A stretch of DNA of 36,164 nucleotides from an uncultured Methanobrevibacter sp. (GTDB lineage: Archaea; Methanobacteriota; Methanobacteria; Methanobacteriales; Methanobacteriaceae). The stretch's first letter is position 1. Every line of letters starts with the position of its first letter. Below, one piece after another: positions 16,029 through 25,501 of this stretch. The notes beneath the pieces were generated by a model. It ran no database searches, was not told the DNA's origin, and worked only from the letters and a program-made list of their open reading frames with translations. The translations under genes and the position numbers were made by a program. The stretch lies in NCBI GenBank assembly GCA_900321995.1, contig ONYG01000144.1:1-36164 (forward strand), in the 5' to 3' direction.

Positions 16029-16175
16029 CTTTAATTATTCTTTTTTTATTTACTCTTTTATTTTACTTTTTTTATTATTCCTTTTTTATTATTCCTTTTT
16101 TTATCATTTTAACTATTAATGCAGTTCTTTCTAATTTTCCTATTTGTTTCATACTATTCGAACTGTTAATTAAAT

Positions 16176-16187
16176 TATTTATATGAG
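16176..16187 (+). promoter_or_regulatory. Likely TATA box of the gene at 16260
   Basis: TATTTATATGAG would set transcription near 16208, about 50 bases ahead of the ATG. Just upstream, 16065-16112 is a T-rich tract with TTATTATTCCTTTTTT repeated at a period of 16. Confidence 0.4.
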
Positions 16188-16259
16188 TTTTGATAAATAG
16201 TGTAATATTAATTTATTAAGTCAAAAATTTTATTTATTTAAACTTATTTGTGTGTAATT

Positions 16260-16760
16260 ATGTCATCAGAACCTATTTTAGTCATAAAAGATACAGATAC
16301 GACAATTGGAATTAGGGCAAGAGTCGGTGATGAATTTAGTGAGCATGAAATCGAGCTAAATGTTATGCTTGCCTACTATTGGGAGAATGAACTTCCTGTC
16401 ATAGAGAATCTGATAGATCTTTTTGAGTCTGTAATAAAAAGAACAGTCAATGAAGTTTTGCCTCATGATAATCTTTTTTTAAAGTATAATCTCATTACTG
16501 ATGATGCATTGGAAAATGCAAGCAGATTTGAAATTCATTTGGTTGAAGTAAAGGCGGATGATGTAGTATTGCGTTTAGATGGTAAGATATTGGCTTTAAA
16601 AGGCTTGTCATCTAAGGAAGACTATTCTAAAAATTCAAGGGAGGAAGACTTGATCTTCAATGACTCTAAGATTATAAACCTGGTAGAAAAGAAGATTCCT
16701 ACCCAAAAGAAAATCTCCTTTAAGGAATTTGCAAGACAGCAAAGGTTGAAAAACAGTTAG
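16260..16760 (+). CDS. Conserved-looking acidic protein of unknown function
   Basis: 166 residues, soluble, no signal peptide and no recognised domain. The N-terminal half has alternating strand-like segments (EPILVIKDTDTTIGIRARVG, EHEIELNVMLAYYW), a likely helix near residue 45-65 and a beta-rich centre (RFEIHLVEVKADDVVLRLDG). The tail is basic (KKIPTQKKISFKEFARQQRL) and may be flexible. ATG 16260 is preferred; the frame extends to TTG 16248 but adds only four residues. It sits alone 294 bp upstream of ycaO. The gap between them is T-rich and holds only the ycaO promoter. No function is assigned. Confidence 0.75.
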   Translation: MSSEPILVIKDTDTTIGIRARVGDEFSEHEIELNVMLAYYWENELPVIENLIDLFESVIKRTVNEVLPHDNLFLKYNLITDDALENASRFEIHLVEVKADDVVLRLDGKILALKGLSSKEDYSKNSREEDLIFNDSKIINLVEKKIPTQKKISFKEFARQQRLKNS

Positions 16761-16977
16761 GTTTTAATGATTCTTAATTTAATTTCTCATTTTTAAAATA
16801 ATTGCTTTTATTTTTTTTAACAATAAATCTTTTTTTTAGCTTTTTTTTTATTTTATTTGTTTAGTATTTTTTAGTATTTTTTTAATAATTTTCACTTGTT
16901 TTCCATATGAAGATATTATTTTATTTTTTTTATGACTTTTATTTTGATAATTTTAGATTTATTCTTGCAAACTATTT

Positions 16978-16987
16978 TTATATAAAG
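16978..16987 (+). promoter_or_regulatory. TATA box of ycaO
   Basis: TTTATATAAA is a strong archaeal TATA match. A start near 17008 leaves a leader of about 45 bases to ATG 17055. No strong hairpin was seen in the leader. Confidence 0.55.
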
Positions 16988-17054
16988 TTTAAAAAATAAA
17001 TAGTATAATAACTAAAAATAAAGATATAATAAAAAATGGCTAGGATATAAAATC

Positions 17055-18314
17055 ATGTTTAAGGATGTTCCAATACAATTCTTTAAGGGGACTCATAGAA
17101 TCCGAGACCCTAAAGAAACAATTGAGATTAACGAAAAGAAATTAAGGACTGCAGGAATCACACGTCTTACAGAAATCACAGACCTTGATAGGGTAAAAAT
17201 ACCAGTTTTTTCTGCAATTCGTCCAACTGCACAGGAAGGCAGCGTAAGCGTATATGCAGGTAAGGGTGCTACAAGAGAGCAAGCTAAGGCATCTGCAATG
17301 ATGGAAGGATTTGAAAGATATTCTGCTGAAAGACAGGATATAGATGGTGAAAGAACCTTTGTAGACACTTATAATAACCTAAAGAATATGCAAGACGTTA
17401 AGGCCCTAGACCCTAAAGATTTATTGCTTCCTAAAAACTTCACTACTCAAAATGTGGAAAACTCAAGGCTAGAATGGATTGAAGCAAATGACATTATCTC
17501 TGAAGAAACTATCTATGTTCCTTCAAATGCAGTTTTCCATCCTTATATTCCAACAAGAGAAGCTCAACCTAGTCCAATAGCTATTTTTAAAGGAAATACA
17601 AATGGTTTGGCATCTGGAAACATCATTGAGGAATCAGTGCTTCATGGAATATTTGAAGTAGTTGAAAGGGATGCATGGAGCATTTTCGAGCTTACCAAAA
17701 GAAACAAAAAGGAAATAAACCAAGAAACAATTGAAAATGAAATAATTAATGAGCTCCTTTCAAAATTCAATGATGAGGGAATCGAAATCAAGCTTATGGA
17801 TATTACAGCAGACTTGAAAATAACTACAGTGGCTGCTAGTGCAGATGATACTGTATTAAAGGATCCTGCACTTTTGACTTTAGGTGTTGGTACTCATTTA
17901 GATCCTAATATAGCAGTAATCAGGGCTTTGACTGAAGTGGCTCAAAGCAGAGCGACTCAAATACATGGAACCCGTGAGGATACCATAAGAGCAGATTTCA
18001 TGAGAAAATCTGGCTATGACCACATGAAAAAGATGAATAAACATTATTTCCAAAAAGAAGAGACAAGCATTGACCTTGGAGATATTGAAGACAAGAGTTC
18101 AAATTCAATTAAGAAGGATATTGAAACAAGCATTGAAGAGGTTCAAAAGGCTGGATTCGAACAAATATTATACACAGACCTTACCAGAGAAGAGATTGGA
18201 ATTAATGTGGCCAGAGTGATTATACCTAAAGCAGAATTATATTCATTGGATGAAGAAAGATTAGGAAATCGTGCTTTAGAATATGATAGAAAAGCACGTA
18301 GAGGTTTGATTTAA
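17055..18314 (+). CDS. ycaO: YcaO enzyme for McrA glycine thioamidation
   Basis: YcaO uses ATP to phosphorylate a backbone amide. In methanogens the known task, with TfuA, is converting a conserved glycine of McrA (Gly465 in Methanosarcina numbering) to thioglycine. This 419-residue protein has the methanogen features: EGFERYSAE at 84-92; NTNGLASGNIIEESVLHG at 181-198 then EVVERDA with the Mg/ATP-binding glutamates; GVGTHLDPNIAVIRALTEVA at 277-296; and SRATQIHG. AGGAT precedes the ATG by about 9 bases. The downstream tfuA gene confirms the assignment. The YcaO fold is also used for azoline RiPPs, but there is no precursor peptide or dehydrogenase here. Confidence 0.94.
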   Translation: MFKDVPIQFFKGTHRIRDPKETIEINEKKLRTAGITRLTEITDLDRVKIPVFSAIRPTAQEGSVSVYAGKGATREQAKASAMMEGFERYSAERQDIDGERTFVDTYNNLKNMQDVKALDPKDLLLPKNFTTQNVENSRLEWIEANDIISEETIYVPSNAVFHPYIPTREAQPSPIAIFKGNTNGLASGNIIEESVLHGIFEVVERDAWSIFELTKRNKKEINQETIENEIINELLSKFNDEGIEIKLMDITADLKITTVAASADDTVLKDPALLTLGVGTHLDPNIAVIRALTEVAQSRATQIHGTREDTIRADFMRKSGYDHMKKMNKHYFQKEETSIDLGDIEDKSSNSIKKDIETSIEEVQKAGFEQILYTDLTREEIGINVARVIIPKAELYSLDEERLGNRALEYDRKARRGLI

Positions 18315-18372
18315 TTAAAAACCATTAACTCCTATTATTTAATTAAGTAATTTTTTAAGTAATTACTTAAGT

Positions 18373-18398
18373 ATTTTATTTTTATTTTTATTTTTATT
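18373..18398. repeat. TTATTT hexamer microsatellite between ycaO and tfuA
   Basis: About four copies of TTATTT/TTTTTA run in the 102-bp ycaO-tfuA gap. They lie just before the AGAGG ribosome site of tfuA. Confidence 0.6.
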
Positions 18399-18416
18399 TT
18401 TAAAAGAGGCAGACCA

Positions 18417-19049
18417 ATGACTAAAAAAATCATAGTTTACTTAGGGCTTTCAATACAGGAAGAAGAGGCAAGAAGCATACTCGATGCTGATTACAGAAGT
18501 CCTGTAAAGAGGGGAGATATCTTAAAGGCCATTAGTGAAAAGCCAGATATAATCGGAATAATCGATGGAGTTTTTCACCATAGCCCTGCAGTGGCTCATA
18601 AGGAAATTATGAAAGCATTGAAAATGGGAATAACTGTTGTTGGTGGAAGCAGTATGGGTGCTTTAAGGGCATCTGAGCTTGATGATTTGGGAATGGTTGG
18701 AATAGGTTATGTATATAAGCAATACCGTTCTGGAGCAATCACCTCAGATGATGATGTTGCACTTAGCTTTGACCCTGTAAATAAGGTTCCTATATCAGAG
18801 GCTCTTGTAAATGTTGATTATAAGTTGGATTTGGCAGTTAAAGAGGAAATAATCTCAGAAGAAGATAGGGATTATGTCCATAATATTGCTAAGGAAATCT
18901 ATTATCCTAAAAGGTCTCTTCAAAACATCTTTGCAAAGGTGGAGATGGAAGATAAGAAGAAAACCAAACTGATTGATTTCATGCTTAAGGAAAAGGATAT
19001 TAAGTATTTGGATGCTATTGAAGTATTGGAGTATATTAAAGGCTTATAA
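18417..19049 (+). CDS. tfuA: TfuA-like partner in McrA glycine thioamidation
   Basis: A 210-residue TfuA-domain protein that works with YcaO. It is thought to bring sulfide to the activated amide, and it increases thioamidation in vitro. The conserved core is visible: IDGVFHHSPAVAHKEI near 43 and VVGGSSMGALRASELDDLGM near 75-96, followed by GIGYVYKQYRSG and ITSDDDVAL. AGAGG lies about 10 bases ahead of ATG 18417. It is 102 bp from ycaO on the same strand and likely shares its transcript. No frameshift or missing core motif is seen. The gap after it (19050-19359) is T-rich and then A-rich; only a weak TATA near 19206 (AAAATATAAAT) is visible. Confidence 0.93.
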   Translation: MTKKIIVYLGLSIQEEEARSILDADYRSPVKRGDILKAISEKPDIIGIIDGVFHHSPAVAHKEIMKALKMGITVVGGSSMGALRASELDDLGMVGIGYVYKQYRSGAITSDDDVALSFDPVNKVPISEALVNVDYKLDLAVKEEIISEEDRDYVHNIAKEIYYPKRSLQNIFAKVEMEDKKKTKLIDFMLKEKDIKYLDAIEVLEYIKGL

Positions 19050-19359
19050 ATCGTTCTCTATTAAATTTGAAAATTTATTTTTCTTTTTTTTATTCTAATT
19101 TTATTCTTTTTTTAATAAATTAAAAATTATTGTTGATTTATTCTTTTTCACTGGTTTTGTGTTTTTTTTCTTAACTTTTAAAACTATTAATTCAGAAATT
19201 AATAAAATATAAATATCACAATTGTTATATTAATTAAATACATACCAAAAACAATTAAAATCTGATAAAATAAGATAAAGATTAATAAAATAAAAACAAA
19301 TAATCAATTAAAACGATTAACTTCTCTAATTATAAAAAATATAATTCAGGAGCTAAACT

Positions 19360-20433
19360 ATGAACACTAATGAAAAAATAGAAAAAGTTAAAGAGATATT
19401 AAAAAACTATAATAAGGTTGCTTTAGCTTTTTCAGGCGGTGCAGACAGTACATTGCTTGCATATCTTGCAAAGGAATCAAACTGTGATGTGCTTGCAATA
19501 ACATATGACAACCAAATCTTTCCAAGTGGATTTTTGGAATTTGCTAAGAGAAGAACCAATGAAATAGGCATAAATCATGAAATTATAGAAAGTAATTTCT
19601 TAGATGTAGATGATGTTGCTAACAATTCACCAAAAAGATGTTTAGTATGCAGAAAATTAATGTATGGTGCAATTAAACAACTAGCTAATGAAAGAGGATA
19701 TGAAATTATCATCGATGGAAACAATATAACTGACCTTATTCATGACCGCCCAGGAATATTGATGAAATATGAATTCAAAATTGAAAGTCCTTTTATAGAA
19801 GCTAATCTTGAGACCTATGAGATTCACAAGTTCCTAAAAGAAAACAATATTGAATATTCAAGGTCAACTACCTGTCTTGCAACAAGGGTGAAGACAAATG
19901 AAACAGTCACAATTGATAAGGTCAACAGAATTGACTATTGTGAAGACTTTATAAAAAAAGCAACTGGTTCTGAGGTCGTTAAGCTTAGGGAAGCAAATAA
20001 TGTGGCTACCATTGAACTGGATGATATAAATAATATTTTTGATAATGAAAAGTTAAAATCAATATATGATGAATTGAAGAATGCACAGTATGATAAGATA
20101 CTCTTAAACATTGATTTTTCAAATGATGATGGGGATCTTGTATTGGACTCTGAATTGAGTGTAGGAAAAGACTATCTTCTCCTTAGAAAAAGATTGCCAT
20201 TCGGCATAAATATTTCCCAAACTGATAAGGTATTAAAGGAGAATGATTATGCTTTCATTAGCAATGTTCAAACAAATGAATCAATAGGCTACATTAAGTT
20301 GATTGTCGATAATAAAGAGTCTAAGATTTTTAGGGGCGGTGTTATAAGCATTGAGGGCAATAAGTCTAAAAAAGATGCTGTAAATTCTTTAGTTAAAGTC
20401 TTGCCTTTGATTAGAAGAACTGTTGATGAATAA
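19360..20433 (+). CDS. larE: LarE-like ATP-dependent sulfur transferase with C-terminal extension
   Basis: A PP-loop enzyme of the LarE family, which adenylates a carboxylate and donates sulfur, sacrificially from its own cysteine, in nickel-pincer cofactor synthesis. Seen here: LAFSGGADSTLLAYLA (PP-loop 25-30), PKRCLVC at 92-97, IIDGNNITDL near 117, RPG near 130, and TCLATRVK at 171-178 where C172 aligns with the sacrificial Cys of LarE. A further Cys, C194, lies close after. At 357 residues it exceeds typical LarE (about 270-280), with about 85 extra C-terminal residues of unknown fold. CAGGAG lies about 8 bases before the ATG. LarB and LarC are not in the window. Position behind ycaO-tfuA suggests a possible sulfur-supply role there. 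Confidence 0.85.
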   Translation: MNTNEKIEKVKEILKNYNKVALAFSGGADSTLLAYLAKESNCDVLAITYDNQIFPSGFLEFAKRRTNEIGINHEIIESNFLDVDDVANNSPKRCLVCRKLMYGAIKQLANERGYEIIIDGNNITDLIHDRPGILMKYEFKIESPFIEANLETYEIHKFLKENNIEYSRSTTCLATRVKTNETVTIDKVNRIDYCEDFIKKATGSEVVKLREANNVATIELDDINNIFDNEKLKSIYDELKNAQYDKILLNIDFSNDDGDLVLDSELSVGKDYLLLRKRLPFGINISQTDKVLKENDYAFISNVQTNESIGYIKLIVDNKESKIFRGGVISIEGNKSKKDAVNSLVKVLPLIRRTVDE

Positions 20434-20658
20434 AAAGCATTTTTCTTATGAGATTTGTCATTGTTTTATTATTTTAATAATTTTTTTTATTTCTTTTTTT
20501 TTAATGTATCAATTTAGAATTTTTTTTATTTATCCTAATGAAGATAATCTTATTTTTTTTTTTAAAAATCAGATATTAATTAATTTTCTTTAATCATCAT
20601 ATTTAATACTGATTAAAAGCATATTAATATATGTATAAACAAAAGGAGGAAACTAATT

Positions 20659-23600
20659 TTGAATAAAAAAATATTTCTATTCACTACTTTGTTATTAATA
20701 ATAACATTGGGCGCTATTAGTGCAGTTAGTGCAGAAGATATTGGTCAGACTGCTGTTGATGGGGAAATAGCAGATTCTGTCGATTATGCTGATTCAGATG
20801 ATGCTCTTCAAGTTGATGACAGCTTAGAAAAGACTAGCTCTGATGCGCTTACTAGTGATGGAAGCAAAACTTTCAAAGATTTATTAGATGATATTAATAA
20901 TGGTCCACAGGGTGAATTGGATATCGATTCAGACTATAAATTTAATAATCAGACTGATAAAGGTTTTGAGGAAGGAATTTCTTTTAATCTATATGAGCGC
21001 ATATACACATTTAATGGAAACAATCATGTAATTGATGCAAATAATCAAGCAGGTGTCTTTAAATTAATCAATGGGACATTCTACATCAATAACCTTAAGA
21101 TAATTAATTCTGCAAGGTCTTCAATAATTTTGGACAATTCCATATTATATACAAATAATGTGACTTTCCAAGACAATAAGGATAGTAGTGAAGCTGCAGC
21201 AGTATATGCAAGTAACAGTAACTACTACAGTAATAAGGATAAGTTCATAAACAACTATGCTCCTAAGGGATCTTCAATCTATGGCTATAAAAGCATATTG
21301 AGTATCAATAATTCCACTTTCAAAAATGATAAACCTGTTAATTGGGCTTTGATTTACTCTTATCAGTCAGTCACTACTGTCAATAACACTGTATTTACAA
21401 ACATAAGCTCAAACTATTCCTCTGCAATTTTTGCTGAAGAGTATAAGCTTAATGTATCAAATTCAAAATTCATTAATTTGGATGCAGATAAAACAGCAGG
21501 GGCAATTGGATTCAAATCAACAGCAGAAGTAAATATCAAAGGATGCACATTCATTAATGTTACTTCTAAGAGAAATGGTGGGGCAGTATATGGAGACCTT
21601 AATGGTGATGACATTGTAGCGACAAATGCCGTTAAGCTAACAGATTCTGCATTCTATAATTGTTCCTCTGAATTTGGAGGCGCTTACCTTCAGTTAGGCG
21701 GAAAACTAAATATGGCTAATGCAGTTTTCAAAAACAACTCTGCTGAATGCTCTGGAGCTGCAGTATATGTCTCAAACGTTACTGCCACAATAACCAAGTC
21801 TGACTTTGATGACAATAATGCAGAGTACTTCTATGGTGGAGCATTATATGTGGATGACAGTAATCTTGCTGTTACATCATCTAACTTCATAAACAACACT
21901 GCAGGAATTATAGGTAGTGGAATATATTCCTATGAAAGCCAATATCAAGTCAAAAATTCCTTTTTTGATAAGAATAGCGGTGAAGCTATTGTAAGCTACT
22001 TTGATAGAAAGGGATCAAGCCTTAAGGGTAATGACTTGAATGGTGCAAAAACATTATTGAATCAAGTGGAATACACCACTGTAATTGATTACGAAGGAAA
22101 GAAAATAGCCTTAAATCCTGTAACCGTTAATGAGACTTCAAAAAGTTCCAGTTTTGACTTACGTAAATATGGTTTGGCAGGTGTTGTAAAGAACCAAGGT
22201 TCTAATGGTGCATGTTGGGCATTCGGTTCTACAGGTGCTCTTGAATCTGCATTTTTAAAAGCAACAGGCATTTTGCTTGATTTATCTGAAAATAACATTC
22301 AGAACTCTGCAACAAGATATGGTATTTATGGAACAGATAGTATTTATGAGGCAGGATATTCAACTTCTGGAATGGGTCTTTTCTTAGCATGGCTTGGAAC
22401 TATGTCTGTTGACTATGACAGCTACGATGAACTCGGTAAAATAACCTTAACTGCAATTTCAGAGGATTCTTACCACATTCAGGATGCAATTATCATACCT
22501 AAACGTGCAAATGCAAGTGATAATGAAAAGCTAAAGGACGCTTTAGTGAAATATGGTGGATTAACAGTTCATGTTTTCGGTGCAGCTGCAAACAATGATT
22601 ATTATAATTATAAGACTCATGCAGAATACTACAATGGAAAGCAACCAGGAAATCACTTTGTCACATTGGTTGGATGGGACGACAATTATTCTAAGAGCAA
22701 TTTCCTCATAACTCCTCCTGGAGATGGTGCATGGATCTGCAAAAACAGTTGGGGAACTGACTGGGGTGAAGATGGATATTTCTATATATCCTATTATGAT
22801 GCTGCATTTGCTATGAAAACAACAAGTGTAGGTTACATAATAAATAATACAGAATCCTATCAAAGGGCATATCAATATGATATTGGTGCATATGGAAATT
22901 ATTATGCTGATAAAAACGGCAAGGACCTTACTTACGCAAACAGATATGATGCAATTGACAATGAATTGATTTCAGCTGTTGGAACCTACTTTGAAAAGGC
23001 TAATGAGAATTATGTAATTACCATTTCCATAGACGGCAAGGACGTATACACTCAAAAGGGAAAATCAACTCATGGAGGATTCCAGACCATTAAATTGAAT
23101 AAGCAGATTGCAGTAAATCAAGGACATGAGTTTACAGTAAAGATAACCGCAAAGCAAGTGCCATATATGGAAGATACCAGAATAATTTTTGCTAAAGGAA
23201 ATTCTTTTGTATATCATCCAGATAAGACAATTGAGGATTTAGCGCTATCAAACCTTACTGCATGTATTAAGGTATACACTTTCACAAATCCTAATCCTAA
23301 GAAAACCCAAAGCCAATACTATTCCAAAAGCAATAAATTGGTTATTAAATCAGATGCAAATGGAAAGAAGGTTTCTATTGTTAAAGGGGACACTGTATTA
23401 GGCAGTGCAATAGTAAATAATGGCGAAGCATCATTTGACTTGGATTTAGACTCTGGAAGCTATGGCATTGTCACAAGCTATGATGATGAGGATATTCTAG
23501 AGCTATTTGAAATCATCTACACAATTGATGTTGTAGATACTAAGACCATTGCATATAACTCTCAACCAACAATTAAAGCTAAATATTTAGATGGATTTGG

Positions 23601-24318
23601 CTTAGAATTGCCTAATATGAATGTGAGCTATAAGATAGATGGCAAGTCCTACAAGGGAACTCTTCAAAACGACACAGGAATTCTCTCTGTCAAATTGCCT
23701 AAATTATCTATAGGAACACATACCTTGACTTTCATAAATCCTGAAACCTTGGAGGAAGTGACTACAACAATCAAGGTCCTTTCAAGATTCAGCGGAAATT
23801 CCAATGTGAATATGTATTATGCTAATGGAAGCAAGTATAAGGTTTTAGTTCGTGATGATAACGGAAATCCTGTATCTGCAAATAAAGTGGTTACAATTAA
23901 GCTTAATAAGGTAAGCTATAAGGTTAAGACAAACAGCAATGGATATGCGATATTTACAATACCTAATACTGTCAAGCCTGGAACCTACACTTTAACTGCA
24001 AGCTATTCTGGCCAAACCGTTAAGAATACAGTTAAGGTCAAAAACAATATGGTTCTTTATAAGGCTGCTGTCAAAAGATCAGCTAAAAAATTAGTCATTC
24101 AGGCTGCTTTGAAAAATGGAAAGACAGCTCTTAAAAACAAGAAGTTGACTTTTGTTTTCAATGGCAAAAAGTACTCTGCTAAGACTAACAGTAAAGGTAT
24201 TGCTAAGATAAGCATTAGCAAGGCTGTTTTAAGTAAGCTTAAAGTAGGTAAGACTATAAGCTATAAGGTCACTTATCTAAAATATACTTTACAAAGAAGT
24301 GTGAAAGTTCAAAGATAA
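20659..24318 (+). CDS. Adhesin-like surface protein: beta-helix, papain-like protease, Ig-like repeats
   Basis: A 1219-residue secreted protein, likely held on the pseudomurein surface. It starts at TTG 20659, six bases after AGGAGGAAAC; no ATG lies nearby in frame. A signal peptide (LFTTLLLIITLGAISAVSAE, residues 7-26) is followed by an acidic linker. A right-handed beta-helix of Asn-rich repeats (NNTF, GGAVY, FINN) spans about 95-460. A papain-like C1A peptidase spans about 490-745 with Gln513, Cys519 (GACWAFG), His666 (NHFVTLVGW) and Asn696 (KNSWGTDWGEDGYF). Next come a lectin-like beta domain (about 760-875) and at least three Ig-like or Big-type modules (about 885-1219), ending in basic repeats. 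It resembles the cysteine-protease adhesin-like proteins of rumen Methanobrevibacter. The protease could process neighbours or host and bacterial proteins. Confidence 0.92.
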   Translation: MNKKIFLFTTLLLIITLGAISAVSAEDIGQTAVDGEIADSVDYADSDDALQVDDSLEKTSSDALTSDGSKTFKDLLDDINNGPQGELDIDSDYKFNNQTDKGFEEGISFNLYERIYTFNGNNHVIDANNQAGVFKLINGTFYINNLKIINSARSSIILDNSILYTNNVTFQDNKDSSEAAAVYASNSNYYSNKDKFINNYAPKGSSIYGYKSILSINNSTFKNDKPVNWALIYSYQSVTTVNNTVFTNISSNYSSAIFAEEYKLNVSNSKFINLDADKTAGAIGFKSTAEVNIKGCTFINVTSKRNGGAVYGDLNGDDIVATNAVKLTDSAFYNCSSEFGGAYLQLGGKLNMANAVFKNNSAECSGAAVYVSNVTATITKSDFDDNNAEYFYGGALYVDDSNLAVTSSNFINNTAGIIGSGIYSYESQYQVKNSFFDKNSGEAIVSYFDRKGSSLKGNDLNGAKTLLNQVEYTTVIDYEGKKIALNPVTVNETSKSSSFDLRKYGLAGVVKNQGSNGACWAFGSTGALESAFLKATGILLDLSENNIQNSATRYGIYGTDSIYEAGYSTSGMGLFLAWLGTMSVDYDSYDELGKITLTAISEDSYHIQDAIIIPKRANASDNEKLKDALVKYGGLTVHVFGAAANNDYYNYKTHAEYYNGKQPGNHFVTLVGWDDNYSKSNFLITPPGDGAWICKNSWGTDWGEDGYFYISYYDAAFAMKTTSVGYIINNTESYQRAYQYDIGAYGNYYADKNGKDLTYANRYDAIDNELISAVGTYFEKANENYVITISIDGKDVYTQKGKSTHGGFQTIKLNKQIAVNQGHEFTVKITAKQVPYMEDTRIIFAKGNSFVYHPDKTIEDLALSNLTACIKVYTFTNPNPKKTQSQYYSKSNKLVIKSDANGKKVSIVKGDTVLGSAIVNNGEASFDLDLDSGSYGIVTSYDDEDILELFEIIYTIDVVDTKTIAYNSQPTIKAKYLDGFGLELPNMNVSYKIDGKSYKGTLQNDTGILSVKLPKLSIGTHTLTFINPETLEEVTTTIKVLSRFSGNSNVNMYYANGSKYKVLVRDDNGNPVSANKVVTIKLNKVSYKVKTNSNGYAIFTIPNTVKPGTYTLTASYSGQTVKNTVKVKNNMVLYKAAVKRSAKKLVIQAALKNGKTALKNKKLTFVFNGKKYSAKTNSKGIAKISISKAVLSKLKVGKTISYKVTYLKYTLQRSVKVQR

Positions 24319-24395
24319 TTTTACTTTCATACCTTTTTATTTTTTTTTAATATGTTTGTATAGTTTTTTGTGATAATTCTTTTTTTTGTTTTACT

Positions 24396-24431
24396 TTAGT
24401 TTTAGTTTTAGTTTTAGTATTAGTATTAGTT
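24396..24431. repeat. TTTTAG/TATTAG hexamer tandem repeat upstream of the M24 peptidase
   Basis: TTTTAG-type units run head to tail and shift to TATTAG at the end. In frame they read as alternating Phe-Ser, which falsely extends the reading frame. They lie directly before the ribosome site of the M24 gene. Confidence 0.75.
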
Positions 24432-24460
24432 TTTTGTTTTTTAAATACTGTGGTGTTTTC

Positions 24461-25501
24461 ATGATGGGAAATAATGAAATTCATGAGTTTCATATTAAGA
24501 ATATTTTAAGAAAATTGGATGAAAATGATTTAGACGCTATGCTGGTGGCTAATTTTAATAATATCTATTATCTTTCTGGATACTTGTCAACAAGCTTTGC
24601 ATTTTTGATCATTAAGGAGAATCCAATCATATTCGTATCTGGGATGGATATGGAAAATGCAAGCAACACCTCTTCTATTGATATTGTGAAATATGAGTCA
24701 TTTGATAAGATGATTGAATATTTAAAGGAGGAGGAAATTAAGACTCTTGCCATTGAAAGCGATTTGACTGCAAATGTTTATGAAAAGTTCAAGGACTTTA
24801 ATCTAAAAATCTCTGATGTGATTTCCACTGAAAGAATGATAAAGACAGATGATGAGATTGAAAAGATATTTAAGGCAGCAGATATTGCACATAAGTCTTT
24901 ATTGGAGCTTGATGTTCGAACAAAGCAGGAAAAAGGTGTTGAGGAATGGGAATGCGCTTATGAATTAGGTTACCTTATGAGAAAGAATGGCGCAAGCATA
25001 GAATCCTTTGACACTATATTTGCATCAGGTCCAGTTTCTTCCCTACCTCATTCAACACCAAGACACCATGTGCTTGATACTCCAGTTTTGGTTGATTATG
25101 GCTGTAAGTTTGAAGGATATTGTTCTGATACAACAAGAACATTCATTTATAATGAAAAGCAGGAAGAAATTTCAGACATTGTTCTTGAAGCTCATGATAA
25201 GGCTATTAAAGCAGTTGAAGCAGGAGTAAAAGCGTCACAAGTGGATAAAGTTGCAAGAGATATAATATCTGAATATGGCTATGGAGATAATTTCATTCAT
25301 AGTACAGGACACAGCTTCGGATTGGACATTCATGAAAATCCTTCTCTTTCCATGAGGGATGACACTGTCCTTGAAAATAATATGTTTGTAACCGTTGAGC
25401 CCGGAATTTATCTTGAAGGCGAGTTTGGGATAAGAATAGAGGATATGGTATTGGTAGATAAAAAAGGTAAGGTAGTTGGCAATTTGCCTCAAATTTTATA
25501 G
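24461..25501 (+). CDS. M24-family Xaa-Pro aminopeptidase
   Basis: A cytoplasmic metallopeptidase of the pita-bread fold, 346 residues, likely removing an N-terminal residue ahead of proline. An N-terminal creatinase-like domain (residues 1-115; ANFNNIYYLSGY) is followed by the catalytic domain with metal ligands Asp212 and Asp223 (VDYGCKFEGYCSDTTRTF), His284 (STGHSFG), Glu313 (TVEPGIYL) and Glu327 (GIRIEDMVLV). All five are present. ATG 24461 (or 24464) is chosen because GGTG lies at 24452-24455; the frame upstream is hexamer repeat DNA giving FSFSF. The last codons and stop are part of a 46-bp tandem repeat. Confidence 0.92.
   Translation: MMGNNEIHEFHIKNILRKLDENDLDAMLVANFNNIYYLSGYLSTSFAFLIIKENPIIFVSGMDMENASNTSSIDIVKYESFDKMIEYLKEEEIKTLAIESDLTANVYEKFKDFNLKISDVISTERMIKTDDEIEKIFKAADIAHKSLLELDVRTKQEKGVEEWECAYELGYLMRKNGASIESFDTIFASGPVSSLPHSTPRHHVLDTPVLVDYGCKFEGYCSDTTRTFIYNEKQEEISDIVLEAHDKAIKAVEAGVKASQVDKVARDIISEYGYGDNFIHSTGHSFGLDIHENPSLSMRDDTVLENNMFVTVEPGIYLEGEFGIRIEDMVLVDKKGKVVGNLPQIL

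Noticed and set aside
17055-20433. RiPP (azoline or thioamide peptide) biosynthesis cluster
   Set aside because: No precursor peptide, dehydrogenase or transporter is present; YcaO and TfuA match the methanogen McrA-modifying pair.
24386-24460. Phe-Ser-rich N-terminal extension of the M24 peptidase
   Set aside because: It is a translation of TTTTAG hexamer repeats; ATG 24461 has GGTG ahead and begins the family fold.
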